Source: Desulfoferrobacter suflitae
GTDB lineage: Bacteria > Desulfobacterota > Syntrophobacteria > Syntrophobacterales > Syntrophobacteraceae
DNA: 64,000 nucleotides
Reading direction: 5' to 3'
NCBI RefSeq assembly: GCF_022603395.1
Contig: NZ_JAIBKA010000003.1
Span: forward strand, 372,001 to 436,000
Positions within the stretch are counted from its first letter, which is position 1. Each line of letters opens with the position of its first letter. The position numbers and the translations under genes are program-made. The notes beneath the pieces are model-generated. The model was given only the letters and a program-made list of their open reading frames with translations, was not told the origin of the DNA and did no database searches. Of the stretch, positions 61,361 through 64,000 are shown piece after piece.

Positions 61361-62128
61361 CTATTCCTCATCCTCGGTGCCCAGATACGCTTCAATAACC
61401 CGCCGGTTCTGCTTGATCTCTTCCGGGGATCCTTCGGCAATCTTCGAGCCGTACTCCAATACCACTATATTTTCGCAAACGCGCATGACCAGGCTCATGT
61501 CATGTTCTATGAGCAAAATGGTGATGCCATTTTCCCGCATCCTGGTGATAAGAGCAACCAGCGAGGATGTCTCTTGTTCGTTCATGCCCCCTGCCGGTTC
61601 GTCAAGAATCAGCAATCTGGGTTCGGTGGCAAGAGCTCTGGCAATCTCCAGCAGGCGCTGATTTCCGTAGGAAAGATTCTTGGCCAGTTGCTCGGCCTGA
61701 TCACTTAAACCGACAAATTCCAAGTACTGGAGCACCTTGACCAGTGCGGCACGTTCCTCTCTGCGTTGCCGCGGAGTGTGCAGGAGTGAAGAAAAGACTC
61801 CTGATTTCATGAGGCAATGTCGGCCCGACAACACATTTTCCAGCACAGACAGATTTTGGAACAAGCGAATGGTTTGGAAGGTCCTGGCGATTCCCAAGGA
61901 AATCGTTCGATGCGTAGGCAATCGGGATACAGCCTGTTGATCAAAGAGAATTTCTCCCTGGTCGGGCCGATAGATCCCGGTGATCAAATTAAAAACTGTG
62001 GTTTTACCCGCACCGTTGGGCCCAATCAAACCAACGATCTGGCCGGGTTCCACATCGAAAGAGACGTTGTTGACGGCGGTCAGACCTCCGAAACTCTTGG
62101 TGAGACGCTTGATCGACAGGAGACTCAT
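61361..62128 (-). CDS. livG: Branched-chain amino acid ABC transporter ATPase LivG
   Basis: 255 residues. Walker A GPNGAGKTTVFNLITG, the LivG-type signature LSYGNQRLLEIARAL, Walker B LLILDEPAGGMNEQE, and the C-terminal LivG extension ending VIEAYLGTEDEE. Overlaps livM by four bases (ATGA). Confidence 0.95.
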   Translation of the reverse strand: MSLLSIKRLTKSFGGLTAVNNVSFDVEPGQIVGLIGPNGAGKTTVFNLITGIYRPDQGEILFDQQAVSRLPTHRTISLGIARTFQTIRLFQNLSVLENVLSGRHCLMKSGVFSSLLHTPRQRREERAALVKVLQYLEFVGLSDQAEQLAKNLSYGNQRLLEIARALATEPRLLILDEPAGGMNEQETSSLVALITRMRENGITILLIEHDMSLVMRVCENIVVLEYGSKIAEGSPEEIKQNRRVIEAYLGTEDEE

Positions 62129-63114
62129 GGACTCCCTTCCCCTGCCCTCAATTTGCTGAGCTTGTAGCTACGCGGTCGACTGGGAAGGATGCCCTGAGTG
62201 CGAAAAATCATCATGACCACCATGGCGGCACCGAAAATCAGCATCCGAGCGTTGGCGAATTCGCGAAAAATTTCCGGTAGCCCGATGATGAGAAAGGCCC
62301 CCAACAGGACGCCGGGGATGCTGCCGGAGCCTCCCAGGATGACAATGGTAAACATCAGCACGGATTCCCAAAAACTGTAAGACTCGGGTGAAATGATCGT
62401 CATTTTTGCAGCATAGATATTTCCGACCATGCCCGCCCACGCGGCCCCCACAACAAAGCAGGCCAGTTTATAGTGAGCGGTGTTGATCCCGCTTCCTTCC
62501 GCCGCCACTTCATCTTCTCGCAGATAATTGAGGGCGCGCCCGAAACGGGAATATTCCAGCAGGTGAAACAAAAATATGGTCAGACCGGCAAACGCCCAAA
62601 TGAGATAAAAAAACTGGTAAGGAGATCGAACGGTGTAACCGAACACTGACGGTCGATCGATGCCAAAAATGCCGTTTGCCCCACCGGTCATCCCGAACAC
62701 GTTATTGATAAGGGCAATGCGCACGATTTCGCCTACCCCGATGGTGACAATGCACAAATAATCGCCGCGCAGGTGTATGATGGGACGCGCAACGATCAGG
62801 GCGAACAGCCCCGCCGTCAAGGCGCAAAGGGGCAGCAGCCACAAGACCGGAACGCCAAAGCGTGTGTTGATAATCGCTGCCGTATAGGCGCCTATGGCAT
62901 AAAACGCTGCGTGGCCGAGGTTGAAGAGTCCCGCGTGCCCCACGATGATGTTCAAGCTCAGCGCCAAAATCGCATATATACCGATGCTGTTCAGGACATC
63001 AACCCAGTAGGGATTGAGAAAAGCCGGCAGCATTGCCAGCACGACTGCAACCGCAGTGTAAACCGCGTTTCTGGGATTGATCTTACCGTTATACTTTTTC
63101 TGCAACCCGTTCAC
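62125..63114 (-). CDS. livM: Branched-chain amino acid ABC transporter permease LivM
   Basis: 329 residues with about ten hydrophobic segments; LivM signatures NIIVGHAGLFNLGHAAFYAIGAY and GMVGNIYAAKMTIISPESYSFWES, and ILGGSGSIPGVLLGAFLI. GTG 63114 overlaps the livH stop by 26 bases, so translational coupling is likely. Confidence 0.93.
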   Translation of the reverse strand: MNGLQKKYNGKINPRNAVYTAVAVVLAMLPAFLNPYWVDVLNSIGIYAILALSLNIIVGHAGLFNLGHAAFYAIGAYTAAIINTRFGVPVLWLLPLCALTAGLFALIVARPIIHLRGDYLCIVTIGVGEIVRIALINNVFGMTGGANGIFGIDRPSVFGYTVRSPYQFFYLIWAFAGLTIFLFHLLEYSRFGRALNYLREDEVAAEGSGINTAHYKLACFVVGAAWAGMVGNIYAAKMTIISPESYSFWESVLMFTIVILGGSGSIPGVLLGAFLIIGLPEIFREFANARMLIFGAAMVVMMIFRTQGILPSRPRSYKLSKLRAGEGSP

Positions 63115-63994
63115 CTAGAAGGCCGGTCGGCCGAAAAATAAGTATCAGGATCAGGACACAAAAGGCAATGGCATCCTTCCAGGCGATGGAAAGGTAAGCC
63201 GCTCCCATCGCTTCAATAACTCCCAGCAGGATGCCTCCCACCATGGCTCCCGGTATGTTCCCTATCCCCCCTAAAATGGCCGCAGTGAAAGCTTTCAGCC
63301 CGTAGACCCAGCCCATTGTGAAATTGATCTGGCCATAGTAGAGACCCACCATCAAACCGGCTACACCTCCCATGGCTGGACCGAGCAAAAACACCATGAG
63401 GATGACGCGATTCACATCAATCCCCATTAAACGCGCCGCCCCCTGATCAATGGCAGCCGCACGGATGGCGGTGCCAACCTTGGTTTTTTGGATGAAAAAA
63501 TACAGGGCACCCATCATCACAATCGAGGCGAGCAAAATTAGAATGCGAATCAGCGGAACGTAAAGGCCAAAAATATTGATGGCGGTCTTGGGCAAAATAT
63601 TTTGTGGATACACCTGGAATCTTGCACCATAGATCAGCATCACGGTATTCTGGAAGAAAATGGAGGCTCCCAGAGCAGACACCACCGCAGATAGCCTGGG
63701 AGATTCTCTTAAGGGGCGGTACGCCAATCTATCGAGCAAGGCTCCTATCAGTGCCACCAGTCCCATGACCATGACGGCCAATACCGAAACACCCCAAACA
63801 GGGCCGATGTGTTCCGTCAGAGCCAGGGACGTCAGGAGCGTCAGACCAAGGTAGGCGCCGATGGTGAATAGATCGCCGTGGGCAAAGTTGATCAATTTGA
63901 GGACACCATAGACCATGGTGTAGCCCAGAGCAATGAGGGCGTAAATGGCCCCGACTGCCAGACCGTTGGTCAGTTGTTGGAAGAATTGTTCCAT
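63089..63994 (-). CDS. livH: Branched-chain amino acid ABC transporter permease LivH
   Basis: 301 residues from ATG 63994 (the upstream ribosome binding site would lie outside the window). LivH motifs: GLAVGAIYALIALGYTMVYG at the N terminus, LINFAHGDLFTIGAYLGL, and AAILGGIGNIPGAMVGGILLG near the C terminus. Complete unless a more upstream start is used. Starts the livHMGF gene series in this window. Confidence 0.92.
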   Translation of the reverse strand: MEQFFQQLTNGLAVGAIYALIALGYTMVYGVLKLINFAHGDLFTIGAYLGLTLLTSLALTEHIGPVWGVSVLAVMVMGLVALIGALLDRLAYRPLRESPRLSAVVSALGASIFFQNTVMLIYGARFQVYPQNILPKTAINIFGLYVPLIRILILLASIVMMGALYFFIQKTKVGTAIRAAAIDQGAARLMGIDVNRVILMVFLLGPAMGGVAGLMVGLYYGQINFTMGWVYGLKAFTAAILGGIGNIPGAMVGGILLGVIEAMGAAYLSIAWKDAIAFCVLILILIFRPTGLLGERVAEKV

Positions 63995-64000
63995 CAATCA

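Overview
This window looks like a chromosomal segment of a Gram-negative, strictly anaerobic Desulfobacterota (former Deltaproteobacteria), most like the Syntrophobacter group. The reasons are lipid A (arn) genes, a CoB-CoM heterodisulfide reductase-like/fumarate reductase cluster, a fused DHH-CBS-poly(A) polymerase protein, a TRAP transporter, a sigma-54 enhancer-binding protein, and a lexA-imuB-dnaE2 SOS cassette. The genus is an inference from gene content; there is no rRNA in the window. No CRISPR array, intact insertion sequence or prophage was seen.

Layout. 1-13 kb is housekeeping: the 3' part of carB, pgpA, a membrane protein, L-lactate dehydrogenase, xerD, the DHH-CBS-PAP fusion, an M50 protease, trpS, an RluB-type pseudouridine synthase and a TPR protein. 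13-24 kb holds tRNA-Val(CAC), a SUMF1-fold protein, DUF533 and BON-LysM envelope proteins, a dctPQM TRAP operon, a PflX-like radical SAM protein, an aminotransferase and a SPOR protein. 24-32 kb is a minus-strand arn operon (arnT, SMR flippase, arnC, arnA, arnD, second GT39) for aminoarabinose modification of lipid A; arnB is not in the window. 32-36.6 kb has surE, two lipoproteins, dodecin, several gene remnants, and a two-gene operon of an XRE-cupin regulator and a proteasome-fold Ntn hydrolase.

36.8-43.3 kb carries a sigma-54 activator followed by hdrC-like, hdrB-like, frdB-like and frdA-like genes, a split counterpart of thiol:fumarate reductase. 43.3-50.7 kb has a PC4-like protein, a lipoprotein, a flavin-binding protein, the lexA-imuB-dnaE2 mutasome (without imuA) and a PAS-LuxR regulator. 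50.8-52.5 kb is a decay zone: a 58-residue protein, an FtsX-type permease remnant fused to the tail of an outer-membrane protein, and an apparently orphan SAM-I riboswitch with a terminator. 52.5-60.6 kb holds a HEAT-repeat protein, two HDAC-like deacetylases, apbE, rseC, rnhA, a DHH phosphoesterase, tRNA-Gly(GCC) and a KptA/Tpt1-like protein. The window ends in a livFGMH branched-chain amino-acid transporter operon running off the right edge.

The items most worth following up are the prodomain-less proteasome-like hydrolase with its regulator, the orphan SAM riboswitch beside the deletion scar, the Hdr-linked fumarate reductase with a possible sigma-54 promoter, the degenerate KptA-like protein, and the perfect 18-bp palindrome at 38.75 kb. 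All homology statements are by eye, without database searches.
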